Positions 44,448 through 55,568 of a stretch of 64,000 nt of DNA are shown piece after piece. Origin of the DNA: Garcia nutans (taxonomy: Eukaryota; Streptophyta; Magnoliopsida; Malpighiales; Euphorbiaceae). Positions within the stretch are counted from its first letter, which is position 1; each line of letters begins with the position of its first letter. The notes below the pieces were generated by a model. The model was given only the letters and a program-made list of their open reading frames with translations. It was not told the DNA's origin and ran no database searches. A program made the translations under genes and the position numbers. The stretch covers positions 21,842,001-21,906,000 of the forward strand of contig CANTUV010000024.1 in the NCBI GenBank assembly GCA_947685225.1, written 5' to 3'.

Positions 44448-46656
44448 TGTAGACTCTTAATTTTTGACCCAGTCCGGTCCAATATGTTTTATTTAGTCCA
44501 AAATGATTTTTGTTCTCTAACTGGTCCAAAATAGTTTTTGTTAAATAATTTTTGCTTTAGTATCTAATTTTTATTAATAAAAAATAAAAATAAACAAATA
44601 AAAGTCAAAACATAAAAATAAAAATAAAAATCGGCGTTGAAAAAATTGGTGACAAAAAAATTGTCACTCGGCCCCGTGGGCATTTCGCCTGCAGAAGTTG
44701 CCTGTGGGCGACGCCCGTTCCTCGTCTACTACCACAGCAAGCTGCGGTAGATTTTTTTTGCCAGCGCATTTTTTCCTGCGGCAATTTTTTTGGCAGCGCA
44801 ATTTTTCCGACGTAAATTTTTCAAAACCTAATTCAATTAGGTTTCGGTTTTCCTTTCTTATCAATATTACTTGCTGTGATTAATTAGGAATAAATCATAT
44901 GAAACCTCTATAAATAAGGACCAAAGGCAATCAAATAAAGGGAGGCCGAAAATAAAAAAAAATGGACAGTAGCTTGAAAAAGTGGATCCAAATCTGTGAA
45001 GGAAATCAGCTTGAATCAAGCTGATTTTTTGAGGGAGCAGAAAAACGATTTAAGCAATTCAAAGGCAAAAAGACTTGTTTTTTACCTTGTTCATCCAAGA
45101 AGCAATTTTTGGTGAAACTTACAAAATAAGGTTTGAATTCTTAATTTCTTTTGTTTTTTTTCTTCACAGTAGCTTAATCATCACTTTGTTTCTTTTAATT
45201 CAAAACTTTTAGGACCTCAATTCACTTTTTCTAAGGCTTAAAAATCTTAAATCGTAGCTTTATTTTCTAAAAGTTTAAAGATATTATTTTTGTTTCTTCA
45301 AAACCCCAAAACCAAAATTTGTTTTCCAAATTTTCAAAACTCTAAATTGTATTATGTTTCCTTCAAAAAGCCTTAAAAAACATATTTTCTGTTTAAAAAA
45401 ACTTTAATTCGTTTGGTTTACTTTCATAAAACCTCATAAAAATATCAAATTGATTTTCAAATCCTAAAAGCTTCATGCATCACCGAAACCCTAATTTTAA
45501 AACACTAAACCCAAATTCAACTTCCAAACCTAAAATAGTAAACTCTAACCCCTTTAAAACCTTAAACCCTAACTTTTTCTAGACTTAATCCTTTAAAACT
45601 TTAAAAATCATAAAAACTCAAATATTTTAAATTTTCACAGTAAGTTTGAAATCATCATTTAAAACTACAAATCAAAAGTATTTTAAAGTGTCCAAAACCC
45701 TAGTTCCATAATTTCACCATTCAAACCTTAATTTGTTTAATCAAAGTGTCTTACCAACCTTTTAAAACATAAAATCCTTAATTTATTTTAATTCTTTAAA
45801 AAGTCACAGTAGCTTAAATTTATGAAAATTCAAAATCCTAAACAGATAAAATAAAGGATCCCAAATGGAAACAATAGCTATAACTTAGATTTTTTATTTG
45901 CCTTATTCAATTCTATACTTGATTATGCATTGATTTATTTTATATGCTTTAATTTATTTAAGTTCAATACTTGGTTTATTTAATTTATTATGGGTGGATG
46001 TTTACTTCTATTGATATTTAATATCTTTGATGAATGATTTATTTATTATTAATGGTTATTTACTTTTATCAATTTATTTAGATTTCCAAATGTTGTAAGG
46101 GGTATGTTTCCACTTGGTGGGTACCTCATTAGTTGAATATCATGTAATTTAAATTTCTTTTCTATTTTAGAACTAATGTAAAGGGCATGTTTCTACCTTT
46201 CAGTGGGTGTCCTATTTAGGCATGAGATGTAAGGACATGTTTCCATCCTTGGATGGGTGTCCATTTATTTGCTTTGTTTGGACATTGCTTTGATTTTAAT
46301 ATAATGATGCTTTCTTTCAATTATTGTATGTAATGTGGATAATATTATTATACTTAAGAATTTTATAATATTAAGACCTGTAAAGGAGGCCGGTTCCAAT
46401 AAACCAGGCGTTGTGGGGGTGCTGGCCCATTTCTCACATTCCCACACGTACCCAACTTTTCGAACCCATTAGGGGGTTGGGGATTCCTTAGGACTCGAGT
46501 CATCCACCCCTTTCTTTTTTTCCGGCCCGTCCGGGTAGCGACTCCATTTTCTCCAGACTTAGGTCCATGTTCTCTAAGGCCCCGAGCCTAAGCAGTGTCG
46601 AAGTTGCAAGAACCATTCCACCGGGAGTCGGGGCAAAAATCCCGGCTCACACCCAG
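44443..46656 (+). mobile_element. Solo LTR of a Tat/Ogre-type element with duplication CCCAG
   Basis: LTR 44448-46651, TGTAGACTC to GGCTCACA, flanked by CCCAG at 44443-44447 and 46652-46656. No internal region: left by recombination between the two LTRs of a complete insertion. Similar in design to the O1 LTRs. It has TATAAATA (44909-44916), a run of AAACCCTAA-like words (about 45480-45720) and three stem-loops near 46097-46265. Confidence 0.88.
46097..46265 (+). other. Three stem-loops in the solo LTR
   Basis: Three units of the plan (G)GGTA or GGACA, TGTTT, inner stem, TACC or TGTCC. The first has GGTA/TACC with inner CCAC-TTG-GTGG; the second and third have GGACA or close variants/TGTCC. 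Equivalent units are in the O1 LTRs (48571-48744, about 58051-58230). Confidence 0.6.
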
Positions 46657-46794
46657 TTCCTCTCGAAAAAGAAGCACTGGACCATGATTATCTTGAAAAT
46701 CACTCCTATCATGATCAAAGTCTGTGAAGGGAGGTGGCATGTCATGGTCATCTGTCTGGGCCACCGGACCATGATTATCTTGAAGATGCACCAG
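46657..46794 (-). pseudogene. O2 fragment between solo LTR and O1
   Basis: Short stretch of O2. On the minus strand an open reading includes QTDDHDMPPPF and a repeated FQDNHGPV. The O1 counterpart near 53780-53820 has QTDDHEILL preceded by PGASSSRGP. It is the C-terminal tail of the antisense PMD-type gene, whose upstream part lies beyond O1 at 58620-59880. Confidence 0.6.
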
Positions 46795-46799
46795 GATCT
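46795..46799. repeat. Target site duplication of O1 (GATCT), left copy
   Basis: Repeated at 58615-58619 directly after the right LTR. Confidence 0.9.
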
Positions 46800-47258
46800 T
46801 GTAGACCCTGAATTTTTGACCCAGTCCAATCTGATATTTTTAAAAAGTCCAAAATAATTTTTTTGGTATTTTAATTATATAATATTTATTTTAATAATAT
46901 TTATTACTTAAAATATTTATTTTTAATAAAAATAAAAAAAAGTAATAATAAAAAGGATAAAAAATAAAAATCGATAACAGAAGAATCGGCGACGAATTGG
47001 CCACAAGCCAATTCGCCGTAGGATTTTCCTGTGGCAAAATGGCCACAGGCCAATTCGCCGTAGGAAAATCCTGCGGCAAATTTGCTAGCCCGCCCCCAAC
47101 GCCAGCAGAACTTCTTTGCCAGTGCACTTTTGCACGCCCAGCCTGCGTGTGATTTTGCCAAAACCCTATTCTACTTGGTTTTTAATTTGATTTCCTAAAA
47201 TGTTTTTATTTCCTTAGCCAATTAGTATTAGATTTTTTATTTTTTTCTTATAAATACC

Positions 47259-47266
47259 ACATCAAA
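47259..47266 (+). promoter_or_regulatory. TATA box of O1
   Basis: TATAAATA about 460 bp into the LTR, conserved in the 3' LTR (56737-56744), solo LTR (44909-44916) and, as TATAAAT, O2 3' LTR (62114-62120). Confidence 0.7.
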
Positions 47267-47599
47267 ACACACAGAAAAAGGACTTTTAGCAATTATTCAG
47301 ACTTTTGATCTAAAATTTTTTATCGAACTTTGGACTTTTGGAATTTTTCGGCCAAAAAAAGAGAACCTTGAAGTAGCAAGAGGTACTGAGCAAGCAATAA
47401 TAATCCATCAAAGGCATCCTACACTGTCTTTATTATTGTTCAGCAAGAATTCAAAGATTATGGTGGAACTAGCAACGAAGGTTTGAATCTCAATTTCTTT
47501 GCATATGTTTACAGTAGCTTCATTATACAATTTGATAAATTGTTTAAACATGCATATTTTTGTTATTTGATCAATTATTCTACTTACTATCCAAACTTT

Positions 47600-48420
47600 A
47601 TTTAAAACCCTAAAAAGTGTTTTCCAAAACCCTAATGTCTTATTACCCGTAAAACATATTTTTGAAAATTAAAACCCTAATTACACTTTTCTAAAACCAC
47701 AAAACACAAATCTAATTTCTTAAACCCTAAGTTATTCAAACCCTAAATCTTAATTAATTTTGTTTTCAAATTTTCATAGTAGCTTGTTCCATTAAATCAC
47801 CATAGCATTTGATTATTCAAATAATATTTTAAACGTCTAGTAGTCATATTGCATATTAGTATTTATCAAAAAAATCCATGTTAAAGTGGTCTTAAAGTTT
47901 TAATAACAACCATATTTTGATAAAACCCTAACTGCAATAAACTCTAAGACCCAAACCCTAAATTTCCTTGTAATTCCTAAAACCCCAAAATAGTTTTGCA
48001 ATTATCAAAACCCTAAATTATTTTCTAAAATTCTAAGATTCAAAATTGCTTTCTTAAATCCTAATCTGATTTCCAAATATCCAGTAACCCCAAAAATTAA
48101 CTTTCAAACCTTAGATCCCAAATTCTTAAGCTCTTCTTCTAGAACCATAAATTATTCTTCAAACAAACCCTAAAGTGCTTTATTTTTCAAAAAACCCTAA
48201 ATCATTTTTCCCGAACCCTAAATTCTTTAAAACCCTAATTCTAAATGCCAAAACCTTAATTCCTCAAAGATAAAATTTAGAAACCATAATTTATTAAGCC
48301 AACACCCAGTAATCCCGGTAGCCTAAAGCCATAACCAAAATCCTATTTCCTCAAACTTTAAATCCCAGAACCCTAATTTCTTAAATCCTAAATCTTAAAC
48401 CTCAACCTTTTTTATTTAAT
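47600..48420 (+). repeat. Telobox-rich region in O1 LTR
   Basis: More than a dozen AAACCCTAA or close variants spread irregularly, downstream of the TATA box. Not a tandem telomere array: spacing varies and neighbours differ. Same region in the 3' LTR (about 57110-57870) and solo LTR (about 45480-45720). Confidence 0.7.
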
Positions 48421-48570
48421 GGATTGAATTTTAATTTTATTTATTTATTTGATCATGTGATTTGTTATATGTTAATGATGAATGGTTTATTTTATTTTAT
48501 GAATGGTTTGCTTTTATTTATAATTAGATGATTTAATATTCTTATATTTGTCTTAGTTTTAAAATTGTAA

Positions 48571-48744
48571 GAGGTATGTTTTCACTTTTTGAGTACCTCA
48601 TTAGTTAAACATCAAGTAATTTATTTTATTTTAAAGTTTTTTGGACCAATGTAAAGGACATGTTTCCACCTTTCGGTGGGTGTCCTATTTAGTTTTAGAC
48701 ATGGACTATGTAAGGACATGTTTCCATCCTCGGATGGGTGTCCA
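48571..48744 (+). other. Three stem-loops in O1 LTR
   Basis: GAGGTA (48571-48576) with TACCTC (48594-48599); AGGACA (48655-48660), CCACC/GGTGG (48666-48670/48675-48679), TGTCCT (48681-48686); GGACA (48714-48718), CCATCC/GGATGG (48724-48729/48732-48737), TGTCC (48739-48743). Inner stems of units two and three differ but each pairs. Confidence 0.65.
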
Positions 48745-49131
48745 TTTATTTGTTTTGTTTGGATATTGCTTTGATTTTAATATAATGATGCTTTATTATA
48801 ATTATCACATGTAATATGGATAAAATCATTATATTTAAGAATTTTATGTTATTAAGACTTGAAAAGGAGGTCGGATCCAATGAACCGGCGTTGTGGGGAT
48901 GCTGGGCCATTTCTCACATTCCCCACACGTACCCAACTTTTCAAACCCATTAGGGGGTGGGGATTCCTTAGGAATCGAGTCATCAACCCATTTCATTTTC
49001 CCAGCCCGTTCGGGTGGTGACTCCACTTTCTATAGGCTTAGGCTCGTGTTCTCTAAGGCCCTAAGCCTAAACAGTGCTGAAGTTGCAAGAACCATTCCAC
49101 TGTGAGTAGGGGCGAAAATCCCCACTCATAG

Positions 49132-49149
49132 TGGCGACTCCACTGGGGA
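49132..49149 (+). other. Primer binding site of O1 (tRNA-Arg-like)
   Basis: TGGCGACTCCACTGGGGA begins one base after the LTR end. It resembles the tRNA-Arg primer site described for Ogre-type elements (from memory). Confidence 0.75.
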
Positions 49150-50306
49150 TAAGAGAAGTTGATTTCATTGGTCTTTATATTATTTTATTGTTTCTTATCA
49201 TTATATTATCCATTGCATCATATTAGATTGCATCGTGTGCGTGAGTTAGGACGCTCATGTTATCCATGGTATGTTATGTAAGGGATACCATACTTTCACT
49301 CAAGGTATGGAGATTGAGCATGGCATAACTACTCATAGCCTTGTACCTTTTGACATGTACTTGCTATGGGAACCTAAGCCTTTTCAACCCAAAGACTAAA
49401 GCTCATGTAATTGGCCTAGTTACTTTCCTTAGGTTTTTACCCCAAATGCTTGTTGTTTGACTATGGTTAATTTATCTTGGTTTAAATCATGGCTTATTTG
49501 GTTTGTCCTTTTTCTAATATGACCTAATTACATTGTGAGCTCAAATAAATTTTTTCCTCTAAGTCCAAAAGACTAAAGCTTTTTCAAAGTTTTTCAAGAC
49601 GATCTTTGGACAAAAAACTTTTCTAAAAACAAATCAAAAATTCTTTTCTCATGACTCAAATACAAAGTCAAAAATCCATTTTTTCTAAAAATCTTTTTAT
49701 AATGGGTTTTCCAAACAAAATTATTTTTGCATTTCATCCAACCTTTTCTTACAAAGAGCTTAAAATTATTTAGGTCAATTATGAAATACAAAAAATCAAT
49801 TGTGAGCCTAGTTTATACTAAAAATTATTAGTCATGGGCTTGTTTTTGGCATGAATTATTAGTTACTTTTTTAAGTGAGAAATCTATTTATAATAAACCT
49901 CTTAATTTAGTTTTAATCCAATATAGCAAAAAAGCTGCTTTAGTTGATTGGATGGATTAAAGCCTAATTAATGAGAATTATTATGAACTAATTTCCATTT
50001 TTGAAAATATAACTATTTGTTGAAACATCCGAGGGAAATATTCAAAAATAAGATACCCCATGTTGGTATTTTGTTAACCATAGGAAAAGAGATTCGCCAT
50101 CCGTGTGTGGAAGTTATAAGGTGGGAAGGAACGTCCTATTTATCCTTGTTTATTTATTGTTTATGCATACATGCATATATGCATACATGCATCACATGAC
50201 ATATCATTAATTCTTTCTGGTTCACAGACTTGGAGTACGGCAATCCAAGGGCATATAACGATACCACCTACAACACTGATTTTTGATTCAAGTGCTTCAT
50301 TGGCAG
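49150..50306 (+). other. O1 5' leader, no gene seen
   Basis: About 1.15 kb of AT-rich sequence between primer site and gag-like frame. Long leaders are usual in this lineage. Contains GCATACATGCAT-type repeats around 50160-50195. No supported gene. Confidence 0.6.
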
Positions 50307-51148
50307 ATGGATGCAAACCAGCTAAGGGATATATTTGATGAAGTTGTCAAAGCTAAGATGGATGAGCTACGAGATTAATTGGTTCAAATTATGAAGACCC
50401 AATTGATTGAAATTCTAGAGCACATCAACAATGCTAATGAGGCATCTCACATTGACATAAGAAAGAAGGGAAAGACAGCATCCACAGAGAACATGTTCAC
50501 TAATAGAGATTGAATGAAATATGAGGGATCAATCCCTATTCTACAAGACCAACAGAACCATGTGCTGTCTAAGTGGAGCAATAAGGGTGGCTACCACCCT
50601 AGTGGGCAAAGTCAAAGGGAAAGAGAGAAGAACAATTTTTCTGCAAAATGGAATTATCAGCCTAGCAATCAAAATACACAAAAGGAAGCTGATATTAATG
50701 CCACCGGTTAAGGAGGAATGAGGTAGTTTTTAGAATTGGAGAAGCCACTATCTTGGGTTCTCAATAAGCTACAAAAGAAGGGATTGTTACAACCCTTGAC
50801 TCCTCGACCTTTGCCAAATCTTTTATCCCAAAATTTTATACTAAGGCTTTTTGTTAATTTCATCAGACTCAAGGACATGAGACTGATAGATGTACCCAAT
50901 TGAAGCATGAGATCCAAGATCTAATTGATAGTGGTAAGCTTCCTGAGCCTGATAAGCACAACAGTAAGAATAATCCTCTGCCCAAATTTAGAAGGGCGCT
51001 ACCACTTACAACCTTCATGAAGAGTTTTATCTTGTCATCCTGTGATGATATGGATAGAGAAGCTGCTCAAGATGATGTGCTACTAAGCAAGCTTGGACTA
51101 ACTATGGATGATGAAGCAATGATCCTTGATGATGGAAAAAATCCTTGA
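50307..51148 (+). pseudogene. gag: Decayed gag-like gene of O1
   Basis: From ATG 50307 the frame reads MDANQLRDIFDEVVKAKMDE and on, with in-frame stops including 50511-50513 and 50709-50711, and a middle region rich in Asn/Gln. After a shift near 50850 another frame (to 51148) reads HQTQGHETDRCTQLKHEIQDL then IDSGKLPEP, like the C-terminal zinc-finger region of Tat/Ogre gag (HxxxGHxTxxC, LK, IQDLI). It then runs into an acidic C-terminus (DDEAMILDD). The capsid core itself is not recognisable. Function lost. Confidence 0.65.
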
Positions 51149-53589
51149 CCTTGATATGTCTAAATAGATGAAGTATCTTTGACTCTAACTCAACGAACCT
51201 CCCTTAGCTTGAACTATTGCTTTTTTTTTTATTTTCTTATTTCGTTTTCTTTAGTATTTAATTGAAACAATTATGTTTTTCAAATTTAAAGTTGCTTGAA
51301 TAAATTATTTTTATTAAATTTTTGTTGGTCTTTGTTCATTTTGGTGCCCAACCAATGACGAATTTAACTTGATATTTATAAATTAGCGTATCTATGCATC
51401 ATGATTCGAATGGCTTTACTAGGCGAGGGAATTGTTTTATAACATTGAGTTGTGTATGCTTACTTAGAGAGGGCTCCTGTATAATTACCTTTGTATAGGT
51501 CCTGGTCAGTCTTAGAACATGCTTTGACAAATTTTAGAGGTGAAATTGAACTCTGCTTATTTAAGAGAGAAATGATCTAGGCATTGTTTGATGAGCCAAC
51601 AACTAGTATCCGCCTTATTAAATATCAATCCCTAGTTGTCCCTTTGAGCCTTCATAAAATTTTAACTTTCTTTTCATTGGCTTACAAACCCCAACAACTT
51701 ACCCTGAGTTATTGTTACACTTTTGACAAGTCCTATGACCACTAAGATGAAGAGGTAAGAAGATAAAAAATGAAAGGAATGCATAGCCAAGACCGTAAGG
51801 ATAGTTGATGTTCTCAAAACCATAAGGGTAGTTGAAATTCACCTGAATTAGACTAAATAACACAAATAAAGTTAGGAATAAAGAAGATTAATACCTCTCC
51901 ACTCATCCATTACTAGAAATACAAGTTGGTATAAACAATACAATTCTTTTGGAGCTAGGACAAAAAAAAAAGGAAAAAGAAGAAAAGAAGAAAAAAAAGA
52001 TGAAGAAAAAAAAAGAAAAGAAAGGGAAAAAAAAGAAAGAAAGAAAAAGTAAGAAAAAGAAAATAAAATAAAACCTAAAAAGATTCAAAAAGCCAACTGA
52101 GTTCTCTTTTACCTAAAGCATCAAAACAATTCCATTTGGTTTATAAAGACAATTTGACTTGAATTGGTCCAACCCAACAAAAGATTCAATCAAAATCAGA
52201 GAAAAAGGAGAAAGGCCACTCAGTTCTTGAAAGTCTTGTACTCGACAGTCCTACAGGAAAGAAGGAGAAAATGATAAAATGCTCAAAAAAAGGGAAGAGT
52301 AAGAAAAAGAAAGATAAAGAAAAGAAATGAATATGGGTACGAAACTTTTTGCAAAGGCAAAGACTATCCCAATCAAGATCCAGATTAATGCCAAGAAGAT
52401 GGGGGAACATTCAAAGCTCTATCTTATTCCTTCTCCCAACTGCCTAAAGTCCAAACAAGAAATTTGTAGTGTAAGGGTTTGTCAATTGTGTCACATCAGC
52501 TCTAATCTCAAAATGGCTTTCATTTAACCCGTGTCCCTTATAGGCCTCATTTCAAGCCTATCAAAGACCTGTTGATCTCTCTTGGTAGGTAGAGTCTATT
52601 AGTGGAGATAGTTTGGATAAGCATGCATATGAGAGAGACAATATTCAAACTCAATGAGACCTTTGGCCAAGTAATGTGTATATATCTATCTGAACTGCAA
52701 AAATTCTTATTTAAATGGAAATGATTCTCGAGTTTAGTATGGTAATAAGGGTTGTCATGTTATAGATATGTTAATTTGGAAAATCAAGTTATGAGGTAAA
52801 TTGACATTGATTTGGCAAAGCCAACATTTGATTTCAAAAATCAAAAATAAAAAAAAATTACAAAGCCTTCAAGTTAAGGGAAGTATGTCAAATCATTGAA
52901 CCTTGAAGGATACATTGGGAAAAGTAAATGATTATAGGTGAGGTTATGAAGAAGCTACCAATTGACATACTGCATCATAATTTGAAATGGATGTATCTTT
53001 GCTACTTGGGGCCTCCATTATTCATGTTTTCAATATCTCAAAGATAAAAGCCTTAAAAGCGAAGCCTTCTATCATTCCAATGCAAGACTTGAACAAGCAT
53101 CTGGAAGGAGTCAATGAGAAAACTTCAGCTGATCACCTCGGTCTGTGAGTCGATGAAACCACTGTAAGTGTTATTCATGCATATCATGCATACATGAGCA
53201 TATCACATTGCATTTTCTTGTATTGTATTGTCTATTCTTTGTCAAAGTGAACAGCAAATACTCTATGAAGCAAAGATAAAGCGGATATGGAATCAGGCAT
53301 GGAAAACCCATTGCATGAGGAAGCTCCAGTAATTTTGCAAAAGAAAGAAGAAATGCATGCTTGTTCGATGAGCTACACAATATACAAACATCAACCAAAG
53401 CCGCATAGAAAAAATCATGGGTTTCAGCCTACACAGGGGGCAAAGTTTCTCCTTTCAATAGTTTATGTATGTACAAAATATTTTGAGACTCGCTTCCAAT
53501 ATTTTGCCAAGCAAGGGGTAAGGAGAAGATATGAAGGCCAGATAAAAATGGATAAAAAAAAAGAGTCAAATACTATTAATTTCATACAA
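51149..53589. other. O1 internal region without recognisable gene
   Basis: No pol motifs on either strand. Includes a nearly pure purine stretch (51959-52080) and a second (about 52255-52330), which give false open frames on the minus strand. A 135-codon plus-strand frame (53287-53694) has no motif I know and overlaps the antisense gene. A purine-tract-like ACAGGGGGCAAAG lies at 53433-53445. Confidence 0.6.
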
Positions 53590-54720
53590 GGTAATCACTG
53601 TGATCGAGGTGGCGGTCTACAGTCAAATAAATCACTCAAAAAGTCATCACCAGTTAGAGGAGGAGGCATATTATCTTTCCCGAGTCCACCTTAAGCAGGA
53701 GCACTAGAATCTCCATTACCTTAGAATTTAGATATGTAACGGTCCTCATCTGAAGTAGACAAAAGAATCTCATGGTCATCAGTTTGGGGTCCCCTAGATG
53801 ACGAAGCACCAGGATCCCTCATCCCCTGAAATCAAAAGTCTTGAAAGTTTTGCTCTAATAGATGATACAATTTTTCAAAATGGGGAACCTGTTGATAACT
53901 AGCATCTAACTCTTCTTGAACTTTCTTGTTTTATTCTTCAAGCATCCGCTGTGAGACAGAAAGGAAAAGGTTAAGCAACTCAAGAGATAGCGCTGGTGTG
54001 CACATGGTGAAAGCCGGGAACTACAACAGGATCTGACAGCCAAAAATTCAATCTCGGATACTCGACTCTCTCTCTAGAAATGCCAGGCACCCTCACAAGA
54101 TTATTCTCATATGCCCATACCTATAACAACAATGAAAATCAAATTCATGCAAGTATAAGAATGGAATTGACATTGGTAGAAGAAGAGTACCTCGACAACT
54201 ACCATGAAACCAATGAAAGACTTCTTATTCTTGCAAATCTTATCTAGTCCATGATAGAGACAGCCAAGGCCAGCTTCACCCCAGCCATAAAAGTAGTACC
54301 ATACTCATGACAGTAAGGGCCCTCAACACCGACGAATGGATAGTAGACTTGGTGCTACATAAAATGGTCGACCCGAGCAAATACGAATATCATTGGTAAG
54401 AGGGACCGGAAGGCCATAGTACCGGATACCAGTTATGATTGTATATTCGACTGGGCCAATGGTCATCTCTCCTATAGGTAGGTGAAAAGTATGGGCCGTG
54501 TCCATCCACCGCTCTGACAATGCTTGAACTACACTCCTGTCTATCAGACACTCCTCAGATGGTAATTGGAAGATAAAGCTTTCAAAACCACAATTTGGAA
54601 CAATCCATTTTACCTGAAAAGGTGCTACATCATACCATTGTTGGGCTTTATAGACATACCCTCCACTCCGGATAACACAACGATCTCGCTAACACGGAGC
54701 CAGATAAGTTAACACAAGGT
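53590..54720 (-). pseudogene. Antisense plant mobile domain (PMD) gene in O1
   Basis: Read from about 54720 leftward: AQQWYDV, NCGFESFIFQLPSEE, IDRSVVQALSERWMDTAHTFHL, PIGEMTIGPVEYTIITGIRY, GLPVPLTNDI, then after a break HGLDKICKNKKSFIGFMVVVE. ERW...HTFHLPIGEMTI is the hallmark of the PMD (MAIN/MAIL-like) family, of uncertain molecular role and often carried by plant transposons. MVVVE joins VWAYENN across a 70-bp GT...AG stretch (54190 to 54121, phase 0), giving the EVWAYE typical of PMD proteins, so this is a likely intron. A tail with RMLEE and coiled-coil-like residues follows (about 53940-53880), then QTDDHEI. Frameshifts and stops show decay. It runs opposite to the element. Confidence 0.75.
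54121..54190 (-). other. Likely spliceosomal intron in antisense PMD gene
   Basis: 70 bp, starting GTACTC and ending TTATAG on the minus strand, T-rich toward the acceptor. Removing it joins VVVE to VWAYE in frame. Short for a plant intron but above the usual minimum. Confidence 0.6.
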
Positions 54721-55568
54721 AAGTATATCATCATACCAATACCACTAATTCATAGACTAAACTTACTCGTTATGTTCTATTTTAATCTGTCTATCTATTT
54801 GTTTATTAAATTCTTAAACATAGTCCTCTAATTAATTTATTTTTCCTAATCTTAAAAAATAAATAATAATAAATAATAAATATCAAATTGCATTGTTACC
54901 TTAGTTTTTCTGACTTGAACTGCGATGAAGTTGCATCCCAACTAGTAGACTTATAGTTCCATTTTCATGCCGTCGAATAAATTCCAATAACTCAGCATTG
55001 GATCGGGGTCCTGATCTCAAAGCATGCATTTTTTCCTTAACTCTCTGCTAAACTTTTTGCTTTAATTATGAGAATATGTAAGTGTGGATGAGTATTGAAG
55101 AAACAAAACTTATGTGGTTTATAAAGACAAATTGCAAAGGAAAATAAAAAGGAAATGAAGATGAAAGTTTTGAAAATGGTGTGAGAAAGAAAAGATGGAC
55201 TGAAACATTTATATAGCAAATTACAAAGGAAAAGACAAATAAATAAGCGAAAAATAGTATTCTCGTGAAAAGAAAAAAAAGAGAGGAAAAAAAAAAGAAA
55301 AAGTAAATATTTCTGTTGATAAAAAGTAAACGAATAGTTACTAAACAGTGCATAAATAGTGACTAAGTGAATAAATAGTAAACTCAATTATTTAATTCAA
55401 TTATTCAGATATTTGCGTGTGTACAAATATTTTTGTACCTTTAAAATATTTTTACAGGCAGGGGGCAAGAAGGTATAGGCAAGGTAAAAAACAGCTAAAT
55501 TTTTTGCAAATTGTTTTAGTATCTTACTGACTACAATCATTTTTTGCAGATAACCATATTTCTTCTAA
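54721..55568. other. O1 region upstream of the PMD gene, no gene seen
   Basis: AT-rich. Would hold the promoter and N-terminus of the antisense gene. A pyrimidine-rich minus strand near 55050-55350 gives long but biased open frames. A purine-tract-like CAGGGGGCAAG lies at 55459-55469. Confidence 0.5.

Larger units (their letters stand above)
46800..49130 (+). repeat. 5' LTR of O1 (2331 bp)
   Basis: TGTAGACCC to CCACTCATA. Contains TATAAATA at 47259-47266, many AAACCCTAA-like words (about 47600-48420) and three stem-loops (48571-48744). The right LTR is 56356-58614. The end TA instead of CA is inferred from the duplication. Confidence 0.88.

Noticed and set aside
44664..44883. Open frames on both strands near the TATA box of the solo LTR
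   Set aside because: Inside an LTR, opposite each other, no homology recognised.
47600..48420. Possible interstitial telomere
   Set aside because: AAACCCTAA words are scattered with varied spacing inside an LTR and are repeated in the partner LTR; not a tandem array.
49150..50306. Possible tRNA or small RNA gene in the O1 leader
   Set aside because: No cloverleaf or internal promoter boxes seen; the tRNA-like match is only the primer site.
51903..52088. Phe-rich minus-strand frame
   Set aside because: Translation of an A/G-only stretch; low complexity.
53287..53694. 135-codon plus-strand frame in O1
   Set aside because: No recognisable domain, biased composition at its end, overlaps the antisense PMD tail; most likely chance.
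55037..55387. 116-codon minus-strand frame rich in Phe and Ser
   Set aside because: Caused by a purine-rich plus strand; composition explains the hydrophobic look, so no membrane protein is claimed.
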